Shown: in pieces, positions 42,606 through 51,670 of the stretch
Numbering within the stretch: position 1 is the first letter of the stretch
Layout of the letters: each line of letters begins with the position of its first letter
Source of the DNA: Pseudothauera nasutitermitis
Lineage (GTDB): Bacteria > Pseudomonadota > Gammaproteobacteria > Burkholderiales > Rhodocyclaceae
Assembly (NCBI RefSeq): GCF_004801295.1
Contig: NZ_SSOC01000004.1
Span: 556,893 to 620,892 of the forward strand
Length of the DNA stretch: 64,000 nucleotides
Reading direction: 5' to 3'
Program-made: the position numbers and the translations under genes
Notes under the pieces: generated by a model
What the model saw: only the letters and a program-made list of their open reading frames with translations
Databases searched by the model: none
Told to the model about the DNA's origin: nothing

Positions 42606-45489
42606 AAAGCGGTCACTCGCCTTGTCGTGTTATAGACATTGCAGAAGTTGTAAGCTCAAACCCGATTTTCTTCCGGCACGGCAACCTAGCCCGAATCGCT
42701 CGCCCGCCGCGGCGCCTACACGTGCCGCAGGCAATCCACAACCATGTTGCCGCGCAGCCGCTGCACCACCGAGGTGAGATCCAGCCCCTTGTCCTTCAGT
42801 GTGGTCGCAGCGTTGGCTTGCCAGACTAGGTCGCCCTGCTCGAAGAAAGTCGCGCGCAGTTCGCGCACAGTGGCCACCGCCATCGTGGCCCAGGCGAGGA
42901 AGTCGTCGAGCGCCCAGTAATGCAGTGTCTTGGCGTGGGGCACGGCCGCAACACGGATGCCCGTCGCCGGCGATACCAAGGTCGGAACGAACATGCAGCC
43001 GGCGGCCTGCTCGACGTGTGTTGTCATCCAGTTCGGGTGGGACGCGGCTTGTCGCGCCTTCGTCACATCCAACGCCCCGTCACTCGTGGTGTTAACGTAG
43101 TCCTCAAAAACGACGCAAGTGCTACCGGAAATCCACCACGGGTCTGGTGAGCCCTCGGACTCTTGCTTACCAGCAATGAAACCGAGCAAGTTGCCGAGCC
43201 GAACCTGCGCGTTCTCGAAGGTGTCGGGGTTGCCCAGGCCCTGCAGAATCTCCTTCTCAAGGTTGGCGAACCTCCTCTCGTGGATCGAGCCCAGCCGTGA
43301 GAGCTCGGCGGCCAGCCGCTCGGCCTGCTGCTGCAGCGCCGAGTCAGCGGCCTGGGTATCAAGCACCTCGGGGGCTTCGTGGCGCGCGAACTCGGCGAGC
43401 CACGGAATATCGGGCGCGCACTTGTAGGCCTCAGCGAAGTGTCCCCGTGCCTTAGATTCAAGGGTTGCCACTCCCGATTTCGCCCCGAGGTAAGCGGCCG
43501 AACCCGCGATGTAGTGCCAAAGCGCCCGATAGCCGCGTACATCGGGTGATGTCAGCTCGCCGAGGGCCTGTTCGGCGAAACCGACAGCGCGCGGATAATC
43601 GCCGCGCCAGAGTGCCGTCTGGTACTCAATTTCGTACTTAACAGCAGCTGTCAAATTCGCGATCGACGGCAACGACTCTTGATGCAACCGGCGGCGAGCC
43701 TCGACGATGGTGCGATTGACGCTTTCCCACGCCTTTCCGTTGTCCAGGAAGATGTCGAAGTTCTCGATGATGTTGGCGGCGTCGGTGTCCTTTGACTGCC
43801 GCACGCCGAACTCGATCTCGGCCTGCAACTCCGGGTGAAAGAATTTACGGCGGCGGATATCGGCGAGGTAGTCCGGCAGGTCGTCGCCTGTGACCACGAC
43901 GGCCGAGTAGTCCTCGAGGGAGCGGGTGCAGCGCCCGATGGCCTGTACGACACGCGTCTGGATGCGCTCGTTGAACAAGGTGTTCGCCGCCATGCGCGAC
44001 ATGAGGAAGCGCTCTTGCGAGTTCATCGCCTTCGGCAGGCCTTCAATAAAGAGCAAGCGGCACTCGTCGCCCGAGAAGTCCACTCCGTCATAGCGGTTCG
44101 CGACCACCGCGACGGCCTTAGGCGCAGCGACGAAGCCGTCCTTCGAGTTCTCGATATTCTCGACACGATATATCGGGTACCCGATCTGCTCGGTCACCTG
44201 CTTGCTGGCGGCGTTGGCCATCGGTGTGCTCGGGACTAGCACGACGCTGCGCCCCGCCCGTTTCATCAGTTGCATGCGTAAGTCAGCGGCCTCGTCTGCA
44301 GACAAGGACATCTCGGGGAAGATAAAGAAGCGTCGGCCGACACCCTGGGTGTCCCACCCCTTCGGCGCGGCAATACGGTGAATGTTCTTACGCCCGGTCA
44401 GACGCTCCAAATCGCCGCCAGCACCAAGGGTTGCCGACATGTAGATGCGTTGCTTGGCGGAGTTGAACGGAGTATGCGAGAACGTCGGCGGCAGCAGCGG
44501 CCGGATCATGATGTCGCGTGGGGAGAGGTACACGTGGCAAGCATCAAGGTGGCCACGAAGCAGCGACCACGCGTAGCGCAGCTTGGTGTCTGGCGTGTGT
44601 GCGTCGAGAATCTCGGTCAACTCGTCCTTGATCTCTGCCAGCACCGGCATCGGCAACATGTCCACCCAAGTGCGGTCGACCACATCCTCCCAGGTACCAC
44701 GCAGTCGACTGAGGTTGGTCGGCGTTAGATGACGACCGAGCAGATTGCAGAGGGCCTGATGCAGTGCGGGGTAGCCTTCTTCCGAATCCCGGGAAATGAG
44801 CAGCGACCAGAAGGAGGCGACATAGTTCTCAGCCGCATGCGCGTCGTCGAGTACGATTACGTCAGCATTGTCAAAATACGAGTTGGTATTAAATAGCCCC
44901 GAGTACGTCGTGATGGCGATCTTCTCGGCCTGCTGGAAATCGGTCTTCGAGGCCGGCGAATACTCACGCTGCGGTCCCACGAACGTGCCGACCGATAGCC
45001 CATACTTCTCTTCGGCCTGGTTGACCACCTGGTGGACCAACTGAATGGTGGGGCACAGGTATACGACGCGCTCGTTGAACTTGCGGCGGCGCCACTCCGC
45101 GATCAACAGTCCGACCAGCGTCTTGCCGCTCCCGGTAGGCAACTGCAGCGCCACGTCGGGTGGCGTGACACCTTCCGCGGCGTAGGACTGCATCGTCTCA
45201 GCCTGATGTGGCAGTACGTCAGGAAATTTGCGGCGCGTCAGATCACGGAACAGCTTGTCAGGCGTGTCCGGAACGGAGTCGTCCGAGGTCGCGGTCTTAA
45301 ATGCCATGGTGTCTCCCTTGAAATCTCACCGTGCGTGTGTGGCCCCTGGGACGAGATCGCTGCTCAATCAGGGGGTGCTACTGCAATTTTCGCATGCCAC
45401 TCTTGGCGGTGACGCACAAATCCGCGGCTGTCATGTATGTAACCCATGCTCCAATCCACGTCCTAAGCTGGACTTAGAATGACCGCTTT
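42606..45489. repeat. Short inverted repeats flanking the lone DEAH helicase gene
   Basis: AAAGCGGTCA at 42606-42615 and its inverse TGACCGCTTT at 45480-45489; 12 of 13 positions match if extended (AAAGCGGTCAnTC). A second partial copy TGACCGCTT is at 45506-45514. They enclose the helicase gene and may mark the ends of a mobile or recombined segment. The 234-bp gap 42482-42715 contains only a stem GCGGGC..GCCCGC just after the AcaB-like stop. Confidence 0.4.
42716..45307 (-). CDS. DEAH-box SF2 helicase (XPD/DinG-like motor), lone accessory gene
   Basis: 863 residues. LPHQAETMQSYA (Q-like), motif I LQLPTGSGKT (~55), motif Ia VVYLCPTIQLVHQ, motif II VIVLDDAHAAEN (DDAH, ~150), motif III MSATLGAGG, and C-terminal motor motifs YDGVDFSGDECRLLFIEGLP and VVQAIGRCTRS (~465). 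About 350 residues of helical C-terminus follow with no nuclease motif. Fe-S cysteines typical of XPD/DinG are not visible. No partner gene is adjacent. Codon use is less GC-biased than in the neighbours, which points to acquisition. Defence or repair role is inference. Confidence 0.8.
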   Translation of the reverse strand: MAFKTATSDDSVPDTPDKLFRDLTRRKFPDVLPHQAETMQSYAAEGVTPPDVALQLPTGSGKTLVGLLIAEWRRRKFNERVVYLCPTIQLVHQVVNQAEEKYGLSVGTFVGPQREYSPASKTDFQQAEKIAITTYSGLFNTNSYFDNADVIVLDDAHAAENYVASFWSLLISRDSEEGYPALHQALCNLLGRHLTPTNLSRLRGTWEDVVDRTWVDMLPMPVLAEIKDELTEILDAHTPDTKLRYAWSLLRGHLDACHVYLSPRDIMIRPLLPPTFSHTPFNSAKQRIYMSATLGAGGDLERLTGRKNIHRIAAPKGWDTQGVGRRFFIFPEMSLSADEAADLRMQLMKRAGRSVVLVPSTPMANAASKQVTEQIGYPIYRVENIENSKDGFVAAPKAVAVVANRYDGVDFSGDECRLLFIEGLPKAMNSQERFLMSRMAANTLFNERIQTRVVQAIGRCTRSLEDYSAVVVTGDDLPDYLADIRRRKFFHPELQAEIEFGVRQSKDTDAANIIENFDIFLDNGKAWESVNRTIVEARRRLHQESLPSIANLTAAVKYEIEYQTALWRGDYPRAVGFAEQALGELTSPDVRGYRALWHYIAGSAAYLGAKSGVATLESKARGHFAEAYKCAPDIPWLAEFARHEAPEVLDTQAADSALQQQAERLAAELSRLGSIHERRFANLEKEILQGLGNPDTFENAQVRLGNLLGFIAGKQESEGSPDPWWISGSTCVVFEDYVNTTSDGALDVTKARQAASHPNWMTTHVEQAAGCMFVPTLVSPATGIRVAAVPHAKTLHYWALDDFLAWATMAVATVRELRATFFEQGDLVWQANAATTLKDKGLDLTSVVQRLRGNMVVDCLRHV

Positions 45490-46059
45490 CCGACGCTAGG
45501 TTCATTGACCGCTTCTGGCCGGGATGGGCCTATCGCCCCAGCCCCTTTTATGGACATCCGGCATGAAGGGCGGGCTTTCGTGACGGACTTCACTTGCCGT
45601 CAACAGCCGCGCCCGGCGAGCAGCGTCCGCAGTGAGTGTCCACACGCAAGCGCCGGCCCGGCCGGGGGCTGCCGCTGGAACTGCGCCATGGCGTCTTGCA
45701 TCCGCGGGCGGCGGCCCATAAGGTGCGGGCATGTCCCACGCGGAGGGGATGCCGAACTCCGTCGTGGACACTTCCACCGCCCAGGTGGCGTCGCAGTCGA
45801 TACCTGCCTTCCTGCCCGACGATTCCCGGCCGTGCGTTCCGCCCGGCGCGATTGCGGATCGACCGCGCTCCCGGCCAAGGCGGCCATGTGCCGTTCGGGA
45901 GCACTTCTCCTGCTTGTCCAATCATGCCACGCGACCGGGGCGCCGGTGGCATGCAGTCGAGTCCAGTGCCCCGTACCGGTGTGCGCCATCCTGACCTAGC
46001 GCGACCGGGAAGGAGCAGGTCATGTCTTTTTCCGGCGAAAGCCGCGATGAGGCCAGATC
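45308..46059. other. 750-bp intergenic region with an inverted repeat near the AlpA-like gene
   Basis: No gene is supported; frames of up to 164 codons lack family features and read with low-complexity Arg/Pro composition. CATGCCAC (45923-45930) and GTGGCATG (45946-45953) form a perfect 8-bp inverted repeat with a 15-bp spacer about 107 bp before the AlpA-like start. It could be an operator or part of an origin of transfer; the latter cannot be shown here. Confidence 0.45.
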
Positions 46060-46314
46060 ATGCCCGATATCGACGTCCGGGCCGCCGCCGGGGCGGCCGT
46101 TCCCCTCCGCCCACCTGCCGTCGGCGTTCCCGAAACCGGATTCCTGCGGCAGCCGCAAGTGCTGGCGCTGGTGCCCATCTCCAAATCAACCCTCTGGCGG
46201 CGCATTCAGGCACGTACTTTTCCGGCGCCATTGAAGCTCTCGGCAAGGGTCACCGTATGGCGTACCGAAGACATCCGGCGCTGGATCACGGAGCAGGGCC
46301 GCCGGCAGGAATGA
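46060..46314 (+). CDS. AlpA-family regulator (excisionase-like)
   Basis: 84 residues with an AlpA/MerR-like helix-turn-helix: FLRQPQVLALVPISKSTLWR, RTFPAPLKLSARVTVWR and DIRRWITEQG. Such proteins act as excision factors or activators of integrase genes. Its position between the helicase and the recombinase region, in opposite orientation to the recombinase, fits an ICE excision regulator (inference). Confidence 0.88.
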   Translation: MPDIDVRAAAGAAVPLRPPAVGVPETGFLRQPQVLALVPISKSTLWRRIQARTFPAPLKLSARVTVWRTEDIRRWITEQGRRQE

Positions 46315-46469
46315 TCCCGAGGCTTGCGCTTCCCCGCGGCGTCCGCTGAAGGCCCCGGTTGCGGCGAGACCGCGATGCCGGGGTGGTGGTCCGTCAGGGG
46401 CATGGCTGCGCACGCGGCGCGGCGCAGGAAGGACGCCGCTGGCCGGCCATCATGGTCCCGGGGTGTGTT

Positions 46470-47678
46470 TCAGCGCGGCGCCGCCGCAGCTTGCAGCGGC
46501 GGCATCGGCTGATCGGGCCACCACACCCAGGCGCCGTCCTTGCATGCAGCGATCGCCTTCTCCTTCAGCGCGCGTTCCCTGGGCGCCATGAAGGCGCTCA
46601 TCACATGCAAGGAAACCGGTATCGGTCCGGCATCCAGCAGCAAGGCGTTGGGAAAGGCCGCCGCGCTTTTCGCATCGTAGCGGAGCGGCTTCACGAATCG
46701 GCGGCGCTGGGCGATCAAGGCGCCGATCAGCGGCAGTTCGGCCACGCCCTCAATGGGGATCCACTGTTCGTTGGTCAGCATCAGGCTGGCCGCATCGATC
46801 TCGTAGGTGTATTCGCGGCGCGCGCGGACCAGCGCCGCCATGACCAGGCGCACCGAGGATCCGGCGTCGGCGTCGCGCGCCTCGAACAAGGGGGCGAAGA
46901 CCCGCTCGATCCGCGCCCAACTCTGTTCCGCGACGAGCAGCGGCGCATCCGGCATGTGGCGAATCCAGATCCTGCGTCCCTGTGCCGCCGCCTGGTTTGT
47001 CTTGTACTCGCCGATGATGATGGCCAGCGGCGCCTGCCCATCCTTCGGCCGCAGCACCGCCAGTTTGTCGCGCCGGCGCCGTGCCGCCTCGGCCTTGGCG
47101 CTTTCGCTGAACGGCTCGGGAACATACAGGCGTTCGGCCAGCGGCACGCCCTTGACCACGATTTCCTCGGCGGCCTCCAGCAAGTACTTGCGCAGCACGC
47201 CCTGGCTGCGTTTCCCCGCCATGGCGGGGCTCCAGCGGTTGAAGCCGGCGCGTTCGAACAGGAAGTGCAGCAAGGCGCGCAGCGACATGCGCCGCTGCGG
47301 CACGGCCACCTCCACCTGCTCCCTTGGCTCGCCGTGCGGTACGCCTGTCCCCATCCGCCGTGTCCACGGGAAATCCACGCGCAGTTCCACCCGGCCGGGC
47401 TCCGGCTCCAGCACCGCCTCGCCCATCAGTTCGCCCAGCCCCGACAACTGGATTCCCGGCGCGTAGGACGGGCACGCCGGATGATGCGTGCTGCCGCTAT
47501 CCGGCATCCGCTTGACCATGAAGCGGCGATGCAGCGCCACGTACATCTCGACCCCGCCGGGCATGCACAGGCAGCGCGGCCGTTCGGGGGTGTCATGGAT
47601 CGCGGCGAGCGCGTCCTGCAACTGCGGGTCGTCAGCCTCGATCACGCGGTCCCCGATGGCGAATCGCTGGCCGTCCAT
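46470..47678 (-). CDS. DUF1173-family protein
   Basis: 402 residues. CLCMPGGVEMYVALHRRFMV and THHPACPSYAP contain a Cys/His set that could bind zinc; later ALLHFLFERAGFNRWSPAM, IIIGEYKTNQAA and TNEQWIPIEG. DUF1173 proteins occur in ICEs and genomic islands with recombinases; function unknown. The gene starts 7 bp after the recombinase stop, so the two are one transcription unit. Confidence 0.82.
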   Translation of the reverse strand: MDGQRFAIGDRVIEADDPQLQDALAAIHDTPERPRCLCMPGGVEMYVALHRRFMVKRMPDSGSTHHPACPSYAPGIQLSGLGELMGEAVLEPEPGRVELRVDFPWTRRMGTGVPHGEPREQVEVAVPQRRMSLRALLHFLFERAGFNRWSPAMAGKRSQGVLRKYLLEAAEEIVVKGVPLAERLYVPEPFSESAKAEAARRRRDKLAVLRPKDGQAPLAIIIGEYKTNQAAAQGRRIWIRHMPDAPLLVAEQSWARIERVFAPLFEARDADAGSSVRLVMAALVRARREYTYEIDAASLMLTNEQWIPIEGVAELPLIGALIAQRRRFVKPLRYDAKSAAAFPNALLLDAGPIPVSLHVMSAFMAPRERALKEKAIAACKDGAWVWWPDQPMPPLQAAAAPR

Positions 47679-47685
47679 CGTCGCC

Positions 47686-48630
47686 TCACACCAGTTCGTC
47701 GAGCAGTTCCGCCAAGGTCGGCCGGGGCCGGGGCAGCAGTTCCCGCACGGCGCTGCGTTCGCCGATGCCGAGGATGATCCCCACCTGGGCCTCGTCGCCG
47801 CCCCGCTCGTACATCCGGGACATCAGCGTGAGACGCGCCGACTGGGCGCTCAGACCCTTGAGCCCGGCGTAGCGGAACAGCTTCCGGTAGGTTTCCAGCA
47901 GGGCGCGGCAGACGTGGCGGTTCTGCCCGGGGGTGGTGTTGTTGGGCACGATCCGGTAGGGCTCGCCGCTCGGCGACAGGAACAGCCGGCTGCCCGGGTC
48001 CAGGCCCCGGTAGCGGTCCGCTTCCCCCAGGCCGTGCCCGCTGTCGCAGCGTTCGCGCAGGTACGCGTCGAGCGAGTCCGTGAGCCGGCTGCTGCTGAAG
48101 TAGAGCGGCCTCGATTTGCCGTTGATGGCCGCCTCGGGGCGCAATGCCGACGCCCAGCGCACGCTGCCGTCGGCGTGCAGGTAGTCGCGCACTTCGAGCC
48201 GGGCGATCTCGAGGGGGCGCAGGCCGGTGGCGAACAGCAGGTAGTACAGGGCCAGGTCGTGCCAGGTACGCTGCGTGCGGCCCTTGATGCGCACCGCCCC
48301 CTGGGCCACCTCGGAGGGCGACAGCACGCGCGCCGGACGGTTGCCCGCGGGCGGCGCGGGCTCGAAATCCTCCAGCGCCACCAGGATGGCGTCGCGATGC
48401 AGGCGCAGGCGCCGCACGAAGGCCGCGCCTTCTTCCTTGAGGCCCTCCACCCCCACCACCCGGGTGAGCCGGACTGCCACTGACTTGACGCGCCGCTCCA
48501 CCGCGGTCCGCGAAACGCCGAAGCGGGCCGCCACCGTCTCGTAGGTATCTCCGTCGATGACGGCACGGAGCATCTCGATCGATAGTTGCGCTCCTTCCGT
48601 ACGCGAGTCTGCCGTTTCGTCGCTTCGCAT
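47686..48630 (-). CDS. Tyrosine-recombinase-like integrase with incomplete catalytic set
   Basis: 314 residues from ATG 48630 (GAGGAAG ribosome site). An N-terminal helix-turn-helix-like part (YETVAARFGVSRTAVERRV) precedes the recombinase fold: YYLLFATGLRPLEIARLEVRD (first Arg near 156), GKSRPLYFSSSRLTDSLDAY (Lys), AQSARLTLMSRMYE (second Arg near 276) and QVGIILGIGERSAVREL. The usual His/Trp of the last box and the nucleophilic tyrosine are not seen. It is the last ICE gene before the chromosomal operon, where integrases normally sit. It may be inactive, or use an unusual tyrosine. Confidence 0.72.
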   Translation of the reverse strand: MRSDETADSRTEGAQLSIEMLRAVIDGDTYETVAARFGVSRTAVERRVKSVAVRLTRVVGVEGLKEEGAAFVRRLRLHRDAILVALEDFEPAPPAGNRPARVLSPSEVAQGAVRIKGRTQRTWHDLALYYLLFATGLRPLEIARLEVRDYLHADGSVRWASALRPEAAINGKSRPLYFSSSRLTDSLDAYLRERCDSGHGLGEADRYRGLDPGSRLFLSPSGEPYRIVPNNTTPGQNRHVCRALLETYRKLFRYAGLKGLSAQSARLTLMSRMYERGGDEAQVGIILGIGERSAVRELLPRPRPTLAELLDELV

Positions 48631-48901
48631 GACGCGCTTCCTCTTGATCTCCCGGCCGTGATACGTGCCCGATATTCGAGTGCCGGCGCGCAGGCCGCCA
48701 GTCGAAATCAATGGAATAGGTGGGGGGTTTCGTCATTGGAGCGGTTTGCCCGAAGCGCGGTGAAAGATGGGGGCGCGAGAGGGACGATCCGGTTGCCGGG
48801 AAAAAGGAGGCCCCCCAGGCGCTTGCGTTCCCCGGATTGGCCGAAGCGCCCGGACAGGGCCTGCCCGGGCGGGTGCTTCTTGCCTTGGGGCGGCCCGGCG
48901 G
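48631..48901. other. Probable right junction of the ICE
   Basis: About 270 bp between the recombinase start and the terminator of the ABC transporter operon. The boundary should lie here, since everything left is ICE-like and the terminator at 48902-48924 belongs to the operon on the right. No tRNA gene is seen. I cannot identify the core attachment sequence without the other end. Confidence 0.5.
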
Positions 48902-48924
48902 AAAAAAAGCCCGCCGAAGCGGGC
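48902..48924 (-). terminator. Intrinsic terminator of the ABC transporter operon
   Basis: On the minus strand GCCCGC-TTCG-GCGGGC followed by seven T. It lies 87 bp after the livM stop and is a textbook Rho-independent terminator with a stable TTCG loop. Confidence 0.9.
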
Positions 48925-49010
48925 GTTAAATCCCCGATCTCTGGCATTCCGGACCCATGGGGCAAGTCAGGATATGGAGGAGAGGTGAAATCGGGGAGAG
49001 GGCCTTGCGT

Positions 49011-50057
49011 TCAAGGGGTGCTGCGTACCCTCAGACGGCGTTGCACGGGAAAGAGCCTGAGGTCGTAGCGGTCTTCGATGAATCCGAAGATGCCTTTCGG
49101 GAACCAGATCGTCACGACGATCGCCAGCAGGCCCAGGGCGGTCAGGTACCAGCTGCCGAAGTCTTCGAAGACCTTCGACAGGGCGAAGAAGAGGACCGCG
49201 CCGAACAGTGGCCCCGCGATGGTGCCGACGCCGCCGATGATGACCATGAAGATGATCAGGGGAGACCATGAAACGCCGAACGCCGCGTCCGGCGAGATGC
49301 GCAGGGTACCGAGGAAGTAGATGGCGCCAGCGATGCCGAAGCCGAAGGCCGAGATGACGTATACGAGGAACTTGGTGCGCCCGACGTCGATGCCCTGGCT
49401 CCTCGAGGCGAGCTCCGAATCGCGGATCGCCGTCAGCGCCAAGCCGAATTTCGAGCGCAGCAGCAAGTACACGAGCAGCACCGAACCGTACGAGGCGCCG
49501 ATCGACACCCAGAACGTGATGGCCTCGCGGGTCGCCCGGTCGAACCCCCTGAGGGCGAGCAGGCTGGTGCCGGAGCCGCCCCCCAGGACGGTCGTGTTGG
49601 CCACCAGGAGCCGCAGGATTTCGGCCACCGCCCAGGTGCCGATCGCGAAGGTGGGGCCATGCAGGCGGAACACGATCCGGGAGATCGGCATCGCGGCGAC
49701 GGCCGCCGCGACGCCGCACAGCAGGACCGCGGCGAACGGGTTGATCCCGGCCATGTTCGCCAGCACGATCAGCGCATAGCCGCCGATGCCGATGTAGGCC
49801 TGCTGGCCGATCGAGACCAGTCCGCCATAGCCGCCGAGCAGGTTCCACATCTGCGCCATGACGAAATAGCACGCCAGTTCCGACAGCCAGCGCAAGTAGA
49901 TGGCATCCGCCCAGAACGGCATCGACACCGAGAACCCGAGCGACACGGCGAAGAAGACCATGGTCGCGATGCCCGCGCGGGTGGATCTTTCGACGACGTG
50001 GCCGCCGTCCCCGGGCCGGGCGGATGCGGCGGCCGTGACACCCATTGTTGTACTCAT
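49011..50057 (-). CDS. Branched-chain-type ABC transporter permease (LivM)
   Basis: 348 residues with about nine hydrophobic segments; the LivM pattern is seen in MWNLLGGYGGLVSIGQQAYIG, AIRDSELASRSQGIDV, GPLFGAVLFFALSKVFED and a C-terminal GIFGFIEDRYDLRLFP. ATG 50057 chosen for the GAGG site and because the longer frame lies across livH. It forms the membrane channel with LivH. In this cluster the transporter probably imports an aromatic acid rather than leucine (inference from neighbours). Confidence 0.93.
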   Translation of the reverse strand: MSTTMGVTAAASARPGDGGHVVERSTRAGIATMVFFAVSLGFSVSMPFWADAIYLRWLSELACYFVMAQMWNLLGGYGGLVSIGQQAYIGIGGYALIVLANMAGINPFAAVLLCGVAAAVAAMPISRIVFRLHGPTFAIGTWAVAEILRLLVANTTVLGGGSGTSLLALRGFDRATREAITFWVSIGASYGSVLLVYLLLRSKFGLALTAIRDSELASRSQGIDVGRTKFLVYVISAFGFGIAGAIYFLGTLRISPDAAFGVSWSPLIIFMVIIGGVGTIAGPLFGAVLFFALSKVFEDFGSWYLTALGLLAIVVTIWFPKGIFGFIEDRYDLRLFPVQRRLRVRSTP

Positions 50058-50074
50058 CTGAGCCTCGCTGCGCG

Positions 50075-50941
50075 CTAGCGCGTTTTGGGAAAGAAGCCGT
50101 TCGGCTTGAACAGCAGCACCGCGACGAACATCAGGTGCCCCGCCAGCACGCCCCACCCGGGGTCGATGCGCGCGCCGATCGCCTGGGCGATGCCGAGCAG
50201 GACGCCGCCCGCCAGGGTGCCCCAGAAGGAGCCCATCCCGCCGATGATGACGGCCTGGAACGCATAGATGAGCAGCGCCGGGCCGTCGGTCGGGGCGAAG
50301 GTGGTGCGCATGCCGTGGAAGACGCCCGCCACGCCGAGGATGCCGATGGCAATCGCGGTGGCCAGGGCGTAGATGTGCGCGTTGTTGATGCCCATCAACG
50401 CGGCGGCGCCGTCGTCGTCCGAGGTCGCGCGAAAGGCCCGCCCGATGCGCGTGCTGCCGAACAGCCATTGCAGGCCCGCGGTCAGCATCACCGCCGTGGC
50501 GAACATGATCACCGGCAGCACGCCCACCGCGAGGTTCTCCGCGATCGGCAGGCTTTGCGATTCGAGCCCGGCGGAATGGATCGCGCGCGTATCGGCGGAA
50601 TGGAATGCGAGCAGCAGGTTCTGGATGACGATGGAGATGCCGAAGGTCACGATCAACGAACGCAGCGGATCCTTGCTGATCGTGTGGTTCAGGACGCCGC
50701 GCTGCAGCGCGTAGCCCATGCACAGCGCGATCGGAACGACCACGGCCATCGCGGCGAACGGCTGCAGCCCCAGGCCTTCGACGACCATCAGCCCGATGAA
50801 CGACATCAGGATCACCAGGTCGCCGTGGGCGACGTTCACCAGCCTCATGATGCCGAACATGAGCGACAGCCCCATCGCGAACAGCGCGTACAGGCCGCCG
50901 ACCAGCACCCCCTGAATGATTGCGTCGATCCAGATCGTCAT
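50075..50941 (-). CDS. Branched-chain-type ABC transporter permease (LivH)
   Basis: 288 residues, eight hydrophobic segments. LivH motifs: GGLYALFAMGLSLMFGIMRL, NVAHGDLVILMSF, GRAFRATSDDDGAAALMGIN and VIIGGMGSFWGTLAGGVLLG. ATG follows GGAGGGATGAA. It is 17 bp from livM and 27 bp from livF. Confidence 0.94.
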   Translation of the reverse strand: MTIWIDAIIQGVLVGGLYALFAMGLSLMFGIMRLVNVAHGDLVILMSFIGLMVVEGLGLQPFAAMAVVVPIALCMGYALQRGVLNHTISKDPLRSLIVTFGISIVIQNLLLAFHSADTRAIHSAGLESQSLPIAENLAVGVLPVIMFATAVMLTAGLQWLFGSTRIGRAFRATSDDDGAAALMGINNAHIYALATAIAIGILGVAGVFHGMRTTFAPTDGPALLIYAFQAVIIGGMGSFWGTLAGGVLLGIAQAIGARIDPGWGVLAGHLMFVAVLLFKPNGFFPKTR

Positions 50942-50968
50942 TTCATCCCTCCCGCATCCATGCGGTCT

Positions 50969-51670
50969 TCAAACGCCGAAATAGGCATGGGAAATCTGCT
51001 CGTGGGTCAGGTCGCGGGAATTGCCCTGCAGCGACACCCGGCCCTCCTGGAAGCAGTAGAGCCGCTGCGACACGCGTTCGGCGGTGAGCACGTCCTGCTC
51101 GACGATGATCGCGGTCAGGCCGTCCCGCGTGATGCGTTCCAGCGCGGCGTATATTTCCTTGATCACCGTCGGTGCGAGGCCGAGCGAGATCTCGTCGCAG
51201 ATGAGCAGCTCCGGATTGCTCATCAATGCCCTGCCGATGGCCACCATCTGCTGCTGCCCGCCCGACAGCGCCGTGCCGGGGACCTTGCGCTTTTCCTTCA
51301 GCACGGGAAACAGCCCGTAGACCTTCTCCAGGCTCCACGGCCCCGGCCGTTTCGCATACGCCCCCATGCAGAGGTTTTCTTCCACCGACAGGCTGGGGAA
51401 CAGCCTGCGGCCCTCCGGCACCATCGCAATGCCTTCCGCCACCACGCGGTGCGCCTTGCGCCCGCCGATCGGCCGCCCCTTGAACACCACGTTCCCGGGG
51501 GCCACGGGCAGCACGCCGGTGATCGCCTTCAGGAAGGTCGATTTGCCGGCGCCGTTGGCGCCGATGATGGCGACGATCTCCTGCGCGCGGATCTCGAAAT
51601 CGATGCCGAACAGTGCCTGGAAATCGCCGTACCACGCCTTCAGGGCGTGCGTCGAGAGCAATGCGCTCAT
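50969..51670 (-). CDS. Branched-chain-type ABC transporter ATPase (LivF)
   Basis: 233 residues. Walker A GANGAGKST, Q-loop region MVPEGRRLFPSLSVEENL, signature LSGGQQQMVAIGRAL, Walker B LLICDEISLGLAP, H-loop replaced in the order ...IIVEQDV. The LivF-type GRRLFP motif distinguishes it from LivG. ATGA-type overlap with livG. Confidence 0.94.
   Translation of the reverse strand: MSALLSTHALKAWYGDFQALFGIDFEIRAQEIVAIIGANGAGKSTFLKAITGVLPVAPGNVVFKGRPIGGRKAHRVVAEGIAMVPEGRRLFPSLSVEENLCMGAYAKRPGPWSLEKVYGLFPVLKEKRKVPGTALSGGQQQMVAIGRALMSNPELLICDEISLGLAPTVIKEIYAALERITRDGLTAIIVEQDVLTAERVSQRLYCFQEGRVSLQGNSRDLTHEQISHAYFGV

Noticed and set aside
45505..45999. 164-codon plus-strand frame and two opposite frames in the 45.3-46.0 kb gap.
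   Set aside because: No ribosome site, no family motif, Arg/Pro-rich composition in every frame.
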